Positions 50,351-62,898 of a DNA stretch of 64,000 bases are shown in pieces. The notes beneath the pieces are model-generated. The model ran no database searches. It saw nothing but the letters and a program-made list of their open reading frames with translations, and was not told where the DNA came from. Source of the DNA: Cystobacter ferrugineus (GTDB taxonomy: Bacteria; Myxococcota; Myxococcia; Myxococcales; Myxococcaceae); assembly GCF_001887355.1 (NCBI RefSeq), contig NZ_MPIN01000001.1:1445617-1509616 (forward strand). The letters are read 5' to 3'. A program made the position numbers and the translations under genes. Each line of letters opens with the position of its first letter. Within the stretch, counting starts at the first letter, position 1.

Positions 50351-50633
50351 GACACCGGCGCCCGCCTCCCCGCACGTCCCCTGGACGGCCACTGCCGCCC
50401 GGGTGGGCAGAGCGAAGTTTTCCCGTCACCGGGCCGTTACACCCCCCGATGTAGGCATCCCGCCTCCAGCAGCTACCCACACCTGGGGGGCTTCCCCTCG
50501 GGCCCGAGAGGGAGTAGACGGCTGCCCGGCTCCATGCCGAATTGGCTGGAAACTCAAAGCTTCGGGAAGTAAGGGCGCCCCCTGCCCTGTTCCCGCTGGA
50601 CTTTCAATCAGCACAGACGAAGGACCGACTCAC

Positions 50634-52748
<2,115 letters not shown>

Positions 52749-52789
52749 TACTCCGCGCGCCATGGCCTGACAGATCAGGCTGTTGAAGG

Positions 52790-52825
52790 AAGGCGCCTCC
52801 CCCGGAGGCGCCTTCTTTGTTTTTT
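52790..52825 (+). terminator. Rho-independent terminator of fusA
   Basis: AAGGCGCCTCC pairs with GGAGGCGCCTT across a three-base loop, followed by a T-rich tract (TTCTTTGTTTTTT). It separates fusA from the RNA helicase gene. Confidence 0.92.
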
Positions 52826-52898
52826 CCCGGGTCCGGCGGGCGCACCGCCTGGTTGCACCCGGACCCACCGGGGATCTTTCCCCCACTCTCGAGAATCC

Positions 52899-54362
52899 AT
52901 GACTTTCGAAGATCTGAAGCTCGCCGAATCCCTGCTGCGCGCCGTGAAGGAAGAGGGCTACAACACGCCCACCCCCATCCAGCAGCAAGCCATCCCCCAC
53001 GTGCTCGAGGGCAAGGACGTCCTTGGCTGCGCGCAGACGGGCACCGGCAAGACGGCGGCGTTCACCCTGCCCATCCTCCAGCGGCTCTTCGTGGGCCGCC
53101 CGCCCCCGCCCGCTCGCGGCCGTCCCATCCGCGCGCTCGTGCTCAGCCCCACGCGCGAGCTCGCCGCGCAGATTGGCGACAGCGTGCGCGCCTACGGCCG
53201 CTACACCGGCCTCACCTCCGCCGTCATCTTCGGCGGCGTGGGCCAGAGCGCCCAGGAGCAGACGCTCCGCCAGGGCGTGGACATCCTCGTGGCCACCCCC
53301 GGCCGCCTGCTGGATCTCATGAACCAGGGCTTCGTGTCCTACAAGGCGCTCGAGGTGTTCGTCCTCGACGAGGCGGACCGGATGCTCGACATGGGCTTCA
53401 TCCATGACGTCAAGCGCGTCATCGCCGCGCTGCCCCGGCCCCGCCAGACGCTGTTCTTCTCGGCCACCATGCCCCCGGAGATCCAGGGCCTGGCCAACAG
53501 CATCCTGGTCAAGCCCGTGCGCGTGGAGGTGGCCCCGGTGTCCACCACGGCGGAGACCATCGATCAGCGGCTGTACTTCGTGGAGAAGGAGCAGAAGCGC
53601 GGCCTGCTCGTGCACCTGCTCAACAGCGATCAGGGGATTCAACGCGCGCTCGTCTTCACGCGCACCAAGCACGGCGCCAACCGCGTCGCGCGGCACCTGG
53701 AGTCCGCGGGCATCGGCGCCGAGCCCATCCACGGCAACAAGAGCCAGAACGCGCGCGAGCGGGCGCTGGCGGCCTTCAAGTCCGGCGCGTGCCGGGTGTT
53801 GGTGGCCACGGACATCGCGGCGCGGGGCATCGACATCGACGGGATTTCCCACGTCATCAACTTCGACCTGCCCAACATCCCCGAGACGTACGTGCACCGC
53901 ATCGGCCGCACGGGCCGCGCGGGCGCCGCCGGCATCGCCCTGTCCTTCTGCGACAGCGAGGAGCGCGCGTACCTGAAGGACATCGAGCGCACCATCCGCC
54001 GGCGCGTGCCGGTGGTGGAGGCGGGGGTGCACCGCTCCGCCCTGGTGTCCCCGCCCGAGTCGGACGAGCGTCCGCCCCGGCGCGACGCCCCTCCCCGCCA
54101 GCAGGCCCGGCCCCAGTCGTCGGGAGGCGGCTCGCGCCCCAACAATCCGCCCCGGGGTGAGCGCGGCCCGGACAACCGCAATGGCGGCAACCGCGGTGGC
54201 CGCCGGGGTGGACGGGACGGCAGGGGCGGCGGAAGCGGCGGCCGGAGCCAGGAGGCGCGTCCCCAGGCCCGCAACGACCGGCCTCAGCAGCAGGCCCAGC
54301 CGGAGCAGCGTCCCGCGCCTGCCCCCATTTCTCAGCGGCCACGCCCCTCCAAGTGGTTGTAG
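52899..54362 (+). CDS. rhlE: DEAD-box RNA helicase, RhlE type
   Basis: A 487-aa helicase with the Q motif ([23 protein letters not shown]), AQTGTGKT (near 45), PTRELA, DEAD ([11 protein letters not shown]), SAT and HRIGRTGR motifs. Residues 390-487 form an Arg/Gly/Asn/Pro-rich disordered tail that probably binds RNA, as in RhlE proteins that act in ribosome maturation, RNA decay or cold growth. It lies 42 bases upstream of the ABC-F gene on the same strand, so the two may share a transcript. Confidence 0.92.
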   Translation: MTFEDLKLAESLLRAVKEEGYNTPTPIQQQAIPHVLEGKDVLGCAQTGTGKTAAFTLPILQRLFVGRPPPPARGRPIRALVLSPTRELAAQIGDSVRAYGRYTGLTSAVIFGGVGQSAQEQTLRQGVDILVATPGRLLDLMNQGFVSYKALEVFVLDEADRMLDMGFIHDVKRVIAALPRPRQTLFFSATMPPEIQGLANSILVKPVRVEVAPVSTTAETIDQRLYFVEKEQKRGLLVHLLNSDQGIQRALVFTRTKHGANRVARHLESAGIGAEPIHGNKSQNARERALAAFKSGACRVLVATDIAARGIDIDGISHVINFDLPNIPETYVHRIGRTGRAGAAGIALSFCDSEERAYLKDIERTIRRRVPVVEAGVHRSALVSPPESDERPPRRDAPPRQQARPQSSGGGSRPNNPPRGERGPDNRNGGNRGGRRGGRDGRGGGSGGRSQEARPQARNDRPQQQAQPEQRPAPAPISQRPRPSKWL

Positions 54363-54404
54363 AGAAGCACCCGCGACGAGAACCCCTCTGCACCCGAGAC
54401 TCCC

Positions 54405-56336
54405 GTGACCCTGCTCCGCGCCGCCGACGTCCAACTGTCCTTCGGCAGCCGTACCGTCTTCCAGGGGCTCACCTTCACCATCGAAGAGGGTGAGCGCGTG
54501 GGCCTCGTGGGGGTGAACGGCTCCGGCAAGTCCTCGCTGATGAAGATATTGGCGGGGGCGGCGCGCGCGGACGCGGGGGAGCTGCAACTGCGCCGCGGCT
54601 CGCGCGTCACCTACCTGCCGCAGGAGCCCGAGTTCGCCCCGGGCGCCACGGTGGCCTCGGAGCTGAGCGTGGCGCAGGGGCCGCTCAAGGAGGCCCTGGC
54701 CGCCCAGGCCGAGCTCACCCGGCGCCTGGAGTCCGCGCCCGCCGAGGCGCACGAGAAGCTGATGGAGCAGCTCGCCACGGTGTCCGACCGCATCGAGCAG
54801 CTCGGCGGCTGGGACACGGAGCACCATGCCAAGACGCTGCTGGACCGGCTCGGCGTGAAGGAGTGGGACAGGCCGGTGGCGGAGCTGTCCGGAGGCCTGC
54901 GCAAGCGCGTGGCCATCGCCCGGGCGCTGCTCACCCGGCCGGACCTGTTGATGCTGGACGAGCCCACCAACCACCTGGACGCGGACACCGTGGACTGGCT
55001 CGAGGACGAGCTGGACAAGCTGCCCGGCGCCCTGCTGCTGGTGACGCACGACCGCTACTTCCTCGACGGGCTGGTGGATCGCATCGTGGAGATCCAACCC
55101 GGAGCGGGCCTCACCTCGTACCCGGGCAACTACGAAGCGTACGTGGAGCAGAAGCTGGTGGCGCAGGAGCAGGCGGGCCTGGCGCAGCACAAGCGCGAGC
55201 GGTGGATCGCCCAGGAAGTAGCGTGGTTGCGCAAGGGCCCCGAGGCGCGGCGCACCAAGAGCAAGGCGCGCATCGAGCGGGCGCGCAAGCTGATGGAGGA
55301 GAAGGGCTTCCAGCGGCCCAAGGTGGCGGGCCTGCAGGTGATGCAGGCGCCCCGGCTGGGACACACCGTCATCGAGGCCGAGGGCGTGAAGAAGGCCTAC
55401 GGCGAGCGCAACGTGCTGCGGGGCGTGGACCTGCTGTTGCAGCGCGGCGAGCGCGTGGGGCTCGTGGGGCCCAACGGCGTGGGCAAGACGACCTTCCTCC
55501 GGGTGCTGCTCGGCGAGCTGCCGCCGGACGCGGGCAAGGTGGTCATCGGGAAGAACACGAAGGTGGCGTACTACGATCAGACGCGCGCCTCGTTGGATCC
55601 CGAACAGACGGTGTACGAGGCAGCCTCGCCGCGTGGGGATGACTGGGTGGAGCTGGGAGACCAGCGCGTGGCGCTGCGCGACTACCTGGACGATCTGCTC
55701 TTCCCGGTGCCCATGCAGCGCATGAAGGTGAAGGCGCTGTCGGGAGGCGAGCGCAACCGGCTGCTGCTCGCGCGGCTGTTCCTGGAAGGCGCCAACGTGC
55801 TGGTGCTGGACGAGCCGACGAACGACCTGGACATCGTCACTCTCAACATCCTCGAGGGGCTCCTGCTCAACTTCACCGGCAGCGTGCTGCTGGTGACGCA
55901 CGACCGGTACTTCCTCGACAAGGTGGCCACCTCCATCCTCGCCTTCGAGGGCGATGGGAAGGTGACACGCTACGAGGGCAACTTCGGGATGTACCGGCGG
56001 CTCAAGGAGCAGCAGCAGGCGAAGCAGGCCGCCGCGGCGCCCACGCCCGCCGCCGCGAAGAAGCCCGAGCCCGCCCCCGTGGGGGAGCCGAAGCCGGCGC
56101 GCAAGCCGGGGAAGCTCTCGTACAAGGAGCAGCGCGAGCTGGACGGGATGGAGGCGGCCATCGAGGCGGCCGAGACGCGCAAGAGCGAGCTGGAGGCGCA
56201 GCTCCTGGACCCGGCCATCTACTCGAGCGCGACGAAGGCGGCCGGGGTGCAGAAGGAGCTGGAGGCGACGGCGGCCGAGGTGGATCGCCTCTACGGCCGC
56301 TGGCAGGAGTTGCAGGACCTGGTCGCGGGCGGCTGA
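54405..56336 (+). CDS. ABC-F ATPase, Uup-like
   Basis: A 643-aa soluble protein with two ATPase domains. Walker A: GVNGSGKSS (44-52) and GPNGVGKTT; signatures LSGGLRKRV and LSGGERNRL; Walker B LMLDEPTNHLD and LVLDEPTNDLD. The interdomain linker is the P-site tRNA interaction motif region. A C-terminal basic coiled coil (570-640) is typical of Uup, which binds nucleic acid structures or ribosomes. No membrane domain, so not a transporter. Confidence 0.92.
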   Translation: MTLLRAADVQLSFGSRTVFQGLTFTIEEGERVGLVGVNGSGKSSLMKILAGAARADAGELQLRRGSRVTYLPQEPEFAPGATVASELSVAQGPLKEALAAQAELTRRLESAPAEAHEKLMEQLATVSDRIEQLGGWDTEHHAKTLLDRLGVKEWDRPVAELSGGLRKRVAIARALLTRPDLLMLDEPTNHLDADTVDWLEDELDKLPGALLLVTHDRYFLDGLVDRIVEIQPGAGLTSYPGNYEAYVEQKLVAQEQAGLAQHKRERWIAQEVAWLRKGPEARRTKSKARIERARKLMEEKGFQRPKVAGLQVMQAPRLGHTVIEAEGVKKAYGERNVLRGVDLLLQRGERVGLVGPNGVGKTTFLRVLLGELPPDAGKVVIGKNTKVAYYDQTRASLDPEQTVYEAASPRGDDWVELGDQRVALRDYLDDLLFPVPMQRMKVKALSGGERNRLLLARLFLEGANVLVLDEPTNDLDIVTLNILEGLLLNFTGSVLLVTHDRYFLDKVATSILAFEGDGKVTRYEGNFGMYRRLKEQQQAKQAAAAPTPAAAKKPEPAPVGEPKPARKPGKLSYKEQRELDGMEAAIEAAETRKSELEAQLLDPAIYSSATKAAGVQKELEATAAEVDRLYGRWQELQDLVAGG

Positions 56337-56357
56337 GCCCGGCGAACTGCCCTCGTA

Positions 56358-57773
56358 TCACCGGGCATCGGGCATCCCGGCATCCACGCTGGTCGGAACA
56401 GGACGGGAGGACTTCGGCACGGGCAAGAGACATTTGCCTTTGTAGGCGACCGTCTGCGGTGGGCAATTGGGGGGCCGTCGCTCGAGTGAAAGCCAGCACG
56501 CACCGGACAGCTCCACTTCAAGCCCTTCCGTACAAGGGGCCAGCTTCTGATTTCTCGCGGGTAGGGGAGCCTGCTCGATCCGGGACGGTGCTGGGTCGAC
56601 CCGCACATCCGTGATCCACTCCTCATCGGGAGCAAGGACGCTCGGCCCGACAGGCGGAACTCGCACCATGGGCAGCAGAATCAGCAGCACCGCCGCGGCA
56701 AGCAGGAGACTTCTGAACCAGAGGCTCCGCCGCTCCATCTGCATGGGAGCGGGAGGCGGAGCAGTCCAGGAGGGCTTGGGTCTCGGGGGCCGGAGGATAT
56801 GGCGCTCAGGGATGCCCCCCTCCTGAGTCGGCGGCACCTCTTCCCACGCGAAGATGCTCGAGTCCCACGCCGCATCCTCACTGGAGACCGCCGCGACCAG
56901 CGCCGCGTGGAGCGCTGCGCCACTCGGATAGCGTTCCGATGGGTCTTTCGCCAACAGCCGCATGATCACATCACTCAGCGCCCGAGGAACCCGGGGATTG
57001 ACGAGCACTGGCGCCAGCGGCTGCACGTGGACGATGGCCAACTGCAACATGTCCGCCGGCAACCACTCGGAGAAGGGGTAATGCCCGGTGGTCGCCCGGT
57101 AAAGACAGACGCCCAGGGCATACAGGTCATCCGTGGGTTGAAGGGCATGGTGCGTTCCGGGACGCTCGGAACTGTGCCACAGAAAACGCACCGCCTCGGG
57201 GCTGAGCTGGAACAGGGTGGCCGGAGGCAAGGGGCCGGTGGTGAGGGGCGCCGCGCCCTCGAACCAGGCCACACCGAAGTCGAGCAACACCGGTTGCCCA
57301 TCCGACTTTCGAATGAGGATGTGCTCGGGCTTGAGGTCACGGTGCAGCACCCCTCGGTCATGCAAATCGCCCAGGGTGCGCGCCACCGTGGCGCCCGCGG
57401 CGGCGAACTTCCGGAAGGTCGTGTCACCCGTCTCCGCCCACACGTCCAAGGCCAAGCCAGGCACCCAATCCATGACGAAACCCAGCCAACCCTTACGCGG
57501 GTGGAGCCAGCGCGCGCAGCCGTGGAACCGCACCACGTGGGGATGCGCCGCCCGGGTCATCATCAGCGCCACCTCGCGCTCGGCTCGCCCGTCACGGGCA
57601 TAGAACGCGAGCTTGAGCGCGTAGAAGTCACCGGGATGGTCGATGTCCTCCACGCGGTAGACGGCGCCCTGGCCACCCACGCCCAACTGCTCCACCACGC
57701 GCCAGCGACCCACTTGCGTCCCCGGCGCCAATGCGTCCGGGAACATCCTCACCTCTTCAGGGTTCGTGGACAC
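56358..57773 (-). CDS. Membrane-anchored Ser/Thr protein kinase, atypical catalytic loop
   Basis: About 471 aa from the GTG at 57773 (GGAGG seven bases before it; an alternative ATG lies 27 bases later). Kinase domain residues 22-290: Gly loop LGVGGQGAV (30-38), Lys54 in YALKLAF, HRDLKPEH (144-151) with Asp146, and DFG at 165-167. The position after KPE, normally Asn (Mg ligand), is His151. A Pro-rich linker, one membrane helix (LLLAAAVLLILLPMV) and a short extracytoplasmic Cys-containing domain follow. Myxobacteria have many such signalling kinases; target unknown. Confidence 0.88.
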   Translation of the reverse strand: MSTNPEEVRMFPDALAPGTQVGRWRVVEQLGVGGQGAVYRVEDIDHPGDFYALKLAFYARDGRAEREVALMMTRAAHPHVVRFHGCARWLHPRKGWLGFVMDWVPGLALDVWAETGDTTFRKFAAAGATVARTLGDLHDRGVLHRDLKPEHILIRKSDGQPVLLDFGVAWFEGAAPLTTGPLPPATLFQLSPEAVRFLWHSSERPGTHHALQPTDDLYALGVCLYRATTGHYPFSEWLPADMLQLAIVHVQPLAPVLVNPRVPRALSDVIMRLLAKDPSERYPSGAALHAALVAAVSSEDAAWDSSIFAWEEVPPTQEGGIPERHILRPPRPKPSWTAPPPAPMQMERRSLWFRSLLLAAAVLLILLPMVRVPPVGPSVLAPDEEWITDVRVDPAPSRIEQAPLPARNQKLAPCTEGLEVELSGACWLSLERRPPNCPPQTVAYKGKCLLPVPKSSRPVPTSVDAGMPDAR

Positions 57774-57929
57774 CTTCGCACCTCCACTCAAGTCCGACCG
57801 CCAGGGCGCGACCTCATACCACGAGATCAAGGCGGAAGTAACTTCGGATGTAGGGCCGTGTCCTCAAGGAGAGATGACATGAAAGGTCACGTCGCCAACT
57901 TCGACGTTGGCGACGCCCTCGAGGTTTTT

Positions 57930-58121
57930 TCAAAAGTAGGACTGACCTTCCAGTTCAGTCTCCCCATACGGACCCAGGAAGCGGACAAAGTAATACGCCT
58001 GGCCGGGCACGGGCTTCACGACCCATACCGAGAAGCCACTGTTGAAGTTTGCGCAAGCGCCAGTGTTATAGACATCAATACGAGGCACGGGTCCTCGTGG
58101 TTCCGCCGAGGTCGATGCCAA
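57930..58121 (-). CDS. Short ORF, possibly a gene tail
   Basis: 63 codons from a TTG start encode a beta-type sequence (DVYNTGACANFNSGFSVWVV, ending ELEGQSYF). GC is lower than in its neighbours and no ribosome site precedes it. It may be the 3' end of a gene whose front has decayed between 58122 and 58218. Confidence 0.3.
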   Translation of the reverse strand: MASTSAEPRGPVPRIDVYNTGACANFNSGFSVWVVKPVPGQAYYFVRFLGPYGETELEGQSYF

Positions 58122-58218
58122 TGCGCACGTCCTGTCTCCCCGGGCAGGTGGAAGCCGCGTCTTCGAGGCGGCCCGTTCATATCACCCGCGGAGGAACCCA
58201 GGACGAGCGCCTCCCCGC

Positions 58219-58647
58219 TCAGAAAGCGAAGGACATCGCCCAACCGCGCAGCGGGAGGGTGATGTACGTCTGGAGCTGGACATCGGCGGCGGGGCCTCGC
58301 GGACGACGGCTGCGGGTGATGATCCCCTGCGTCTCGACCAACACCCTGCCCTCCGGGCCATCGACGCGGGCTCTCGGAATCAGCACCGAGAAGAGGAGCT
58401 CGCCCGCATCGGCATCCGGCTCGAGCGTGACGGTCACCAGCGTTCCGAGCTCCGTCTCCACCTGACGAATCTCCTCTCCGCTCACGTTCACCTTCCGGCG
58501 GCTGTCCTGGTAGTCGAACCGTGGCTCCCCGGTGATGCTGGTCGTCGAGTAATGGACGGAGGCGTCCCAGCCCTCCAGCTCGAAGTCGTTGGGCGTGAGG
58601 GGCTCGACGGGTGTTTCTGGCTGGGCGCGTACGGGTTCGGCTTGCAT
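58219..58647 (-). CDS. Conserved hypothetical protein
   Basis: A 142-aa soluble protein with a strong ribosome site (GGAGGAG, 5 bases before the ATG). It is beta-rich with repeated Val/Thr/Leu stretches (LGTLVTVTLEPDADAGELLF), has no signal peptide and no cysteines, and ends TLPLRGWAMSFAF. Family not recognised. Single gene. Confidence 0.6.
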   Translation of the reverse strand: MQAEPVRAQPETPVEPLTPNDFELEGWDASVHYSTTSITGEPRFDYQDSRRKVNVSGEEIRQVETELGTLVTVTLEPDADAGELLFSVLIPRARVDGPEGRVLVETQGIITRSRRPRGPAADVQLQTYITLPLRGWAMSFAF

Positions 58648-59162
58648 GGTGCTCCTCCTTCAAAGCCATCAGGGTGCGGCCCGGGGGCCCGCGTCAGAGA
58701 TGGAGGAGTCATTTCCGAAGTGTGACGCGTGGGCCCTCTCGCCGGCCCTTGAAGGAATCGCACCGGAAATCGTCACAACGCGCCCGAGCACCATCCATCC
58801 GGATGAGACCCGCCACGAGCGACACGGAATGCGGTGTGGGGTGCGGAGGATGGCCGTGAGCTCGGGGCGGGTCGACCTGGGGAGCGTGGGATTGTGGCGC
58901 CCATCCTCGCGAGCCTCAGCACGAGTGGGAACGGCCCGCCGCCCGCCCGGGTGGTGGACGGTGGAGCCGCTTCCCACTCGGGCCGTCAGCGCGGGTCCAC
59001 CCGGAGCCCACCTTTCCGATGGACAGGCGCCGGATCAGCACCCGGCTCTCCTCCTCTGGCATGAGCGCCAGGAGGGGAGCGGGCGATTGATCAAGCTTCG
59101 CCGCCGCGCGGCGCGGGATAGACTGCGCGCGCATCCAGTCATCCCATACCGAGGAGTCTCCC
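58648..59162. other. Intergenic region, 515 bp
   Basis: No frame with coding character on either strand; presumably holds the divergent promoters of the hypothetical gene (left) and the SDR gene (right). I see no clear operator. Confidence 0.45.
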
Positions 59163-59924
59163 ATGAGTCGTCTACTTTCCGGCCAGGTCGCCCTGGTCAC
59201 CGGCGCGGCCGCCGGCATCGGCCGGGCCACGGCCCTGGCCTTCGCCCGAGAGGGCCTGAAGGTGGTGGTCTCCGACATCGACCCGGCCGGCGGCGAGGGC
59301 ACTGTCGCGCAGATCCGCGCGGCCGGCGGTGAGGCCCGCTTCATCCGCTGCGACGTCACCCGGGAGGCCGAGGTCCGCGCGCTCATCGAGGGCACCCAGG
59401 CCGCCCATGGGCGTCTGGACTACGCCTTCAACAACGCCGGCATCGACATCGAGAAGAGCAAGCTGGCCGATGCCCAGGAATCCGAGTTCGACGCCATCAT
59501 GGGCGTGAACGTCAAGGGCGTCTGGCTGTGCATGAAGTACGAGATTCCCCTGATGCTCGCCCAGGGCGGCGGCGCGATCGTCAACACCGCCTCCGTCGCG
59601 GGCCTGGGCGCGGCGCCCAAGATGGGCATCTACTCCGCCTCCAAGCACGCGGTGATCGGTCTGACCAAATCCGCGGCGGTCGAGTACGCGAAGAAGAACG
59701 TGCGCATCAACGCGGTCTGCCCGGCGGTGATCGACACCGACATGTATCGCCGCGCCATCGAGGCCGAGCCGCGCAAGGCCGAGTACGCCAAGGCCGTCCA
59801 TCCGATCGGGCGGGTGGGCAAGGTGGAGGAGATCGCCGCGGCGGTGATCTACCTGTGCAGTGATACCGCTGGTTTCACCACGGGCATCGCGCTGCCGGTG
59901 GACGGCGGCGCCACGGCGGTCTGA
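59163..59924 (+). CDS. Short-chain dehydrogenase/reductase
   Basis: A 253-aa classical SDR: TGAAAGIG (residues 14-21) for the cofactor, Asp39 after the second strand (VVSDID), which favours NAD, NNAG near 90-93, a catalytic Ser in NTASVAGLG and YSASK (Tyr/Lys). Substrate unknown. A 95-bp fragment of a related SDR gene lies downstream at 60240-60335. Confidence 0.9.
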   Translation: MSRLLSGQVALVTGAAAGIGRATALAFAREGLKVVVSDIDPAGGEGTVAQIRAAGGEARFIRCDVTREAEVRALIEGTQAAHGRLDYAFNNAGIDIEKSKLADAQESEFDAIMGVNVKGVWLCMKYEIPLMLAQGGGAIVNTASVAGLGAAPKMGIYSASKHAVIGLTKSAAVEYAKKNVRINAVCPAVIDTDMYRRAIEAEPRKAEYAKAVHPIGRVGKVEEIAAAVIYLCSDTAGFTTGIALPVDGGATAV

Positions 59925-59930
59925 GGCCGC

Positions 59931-59961
59931 GCCAGGGAGCCCCGCCGCCGTGCTCCCTGGC
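59931..59961. terminator. Inverted repeat between convergent genes, likely terminator
   Basis: Ten-base perfect arms GCCAGGGAGC and GCTCCCTGGC separated by 11 bases lie between the SDR stop and the stop of the Cys-rich peptide gene. There is no U tract, which is common in GC-rich genomes; it may work in both directions. Confidence 0.55.
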
Positions 59962-59975
59962 CCCTGCCCTTCCAT

Positions 59976-60194
59976 CTACTCCTGGGAGGGATTGAAACAG
60001 GCCCTGATCTGCGTGCACGACCCCGCGCCCCGGCTCAGGCACTCCTGAGTACTCGAGCACCGCGAGCAATCCACGGTGCAGTACCCCGAGGCAAACTCGG
60101 TGTCCTGGGACGTCCACGCTCCAGCCAGGGAACCCACGGCAGCCGCCATCAACGTGGTCACGACAAGGGATGCCCTCTTCATCATCTTCTTCAT
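59976..60194 (-). CDS. Small secreted peptide with six cysteines
   Basis: A 72-aa protein with a ribosome site (AGGAGA), a basic N terminus and signal peptide (KKMMKRASLVVTTLMAAAVG, cleaved around residues 26-28), and a mature part of about 45 residues with six cysteines in the pattern YC-x3-DC-x2-C-x5-C-x7-C-x5-C. The family is not recognised. The Cys spacing suggests three disulphides or a small metal site. It lies between the SDR and the geosmin operon, transcribed away from the latter. Confidence 0.65.
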   Translation of the reverse strand: MKKMMKRASLVVTTLMAAAVGSLAGAWTSQDTEFASGYCTVDCSRCSSTQECLSRGAGSCTQIRACFNPSQE

Positions 60195-60239
60195 GCCATC
60201 TCCTGGGTTCGTGGGTCCTGAGACCCAGGCGCAATCGTA

Positions 60240-60335
60240 GCGTCATCCGCCGCGGTGTCACCCAAGAGACCGAGGTCCGCGCGCTGATCGAGGGCCCTCC
60301 GAGGCCGGCCTTCAACAACGCCGGCATCACCTCTT
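60240..60335 (+). pseudogene. SDR gene fragment
   Basis: The frame reads VIRRGVTQETEVRALIEG, a short gap, then AFNNAGI, aligning with FIRCDVTREAEVRALIEG...AFNNAGI of the intact SDR at 59163. Only about 95 bp with an internal deletion remain; it ends exactly where the palindrome array begins. Confidence 0.7.
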
Positions 60336-60369
60336 GACATGTCAGCCGACATGACAACTGACATGTCAC
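60334..60369. promoter_or_regulatory. Three palindromic sites in 12-bp register (candidate enhancer)
   Basis: TGACATGTCA at 60335-60344, CGACATGACA at 60347-60356 and TGACATGTCA at 60359-60368. The outer two are perfect 10-base palindromes and the three centres are exactly 12 bases apart. They lie 71-105 bp upstream of the sigma-54-type promoter, a usual distance for binding of an enhancer-binding protein. TTGACA within the first site (60334-60339) has no fitting -10 element. Confidence 0.6.
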
Positions 60370-60439
60370 CGCCCCCCCACTGACCTCTCGCGGGAACCCA
60401 ACAACCGAATCTTCCTGGTGACGAGTGCGTCGACTGTCC

Positions 60440-60455
60440 TGGCACGGCCGTTGCT
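60440..60455 (+). promoter_or_regulatory. Sigma-54 promoter of the geosmin/encapsulin operon
   Basis: TGGCACGGCCGTTGCT matches the full TGGCAC-N5-TTGCW consensus, with the invariant GG (60441-60442) and GC (60453-60454) separated by exactly 10 bases. The predicted start near 60466 gives a leader of about 115 bases before the geosmin synthase start codon. Confidence 0.72.
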
Positions 60456-60549
60456 GTTCGGCTTGAAGTGTCCATGACAGAGCATTCAGATCATCTCCGT
60501 CGGAAAAATTGGAACTCGGGTGTTGGTGGCCTCGCGGCATCCACAATAG

Positions 60550-62895
<2,346 letters not shown>

Positions 62896-62898
62896 GTC

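Noticed and set aside
58100-58140. A minus-strand GIDLGGT motif suggesting a ROK kinase
   Set aside because: The frame stops after a few codons and no other kinase motif follows.
60334-60362. TTGACA within the palindrome array as a sigma-70 -35 box
   Set aside because: No TATAAT-like sequence occurs 16-18 bases downstream (ACTGAC instead), whereas a perfect sigma-54 site lies closer to the gene.
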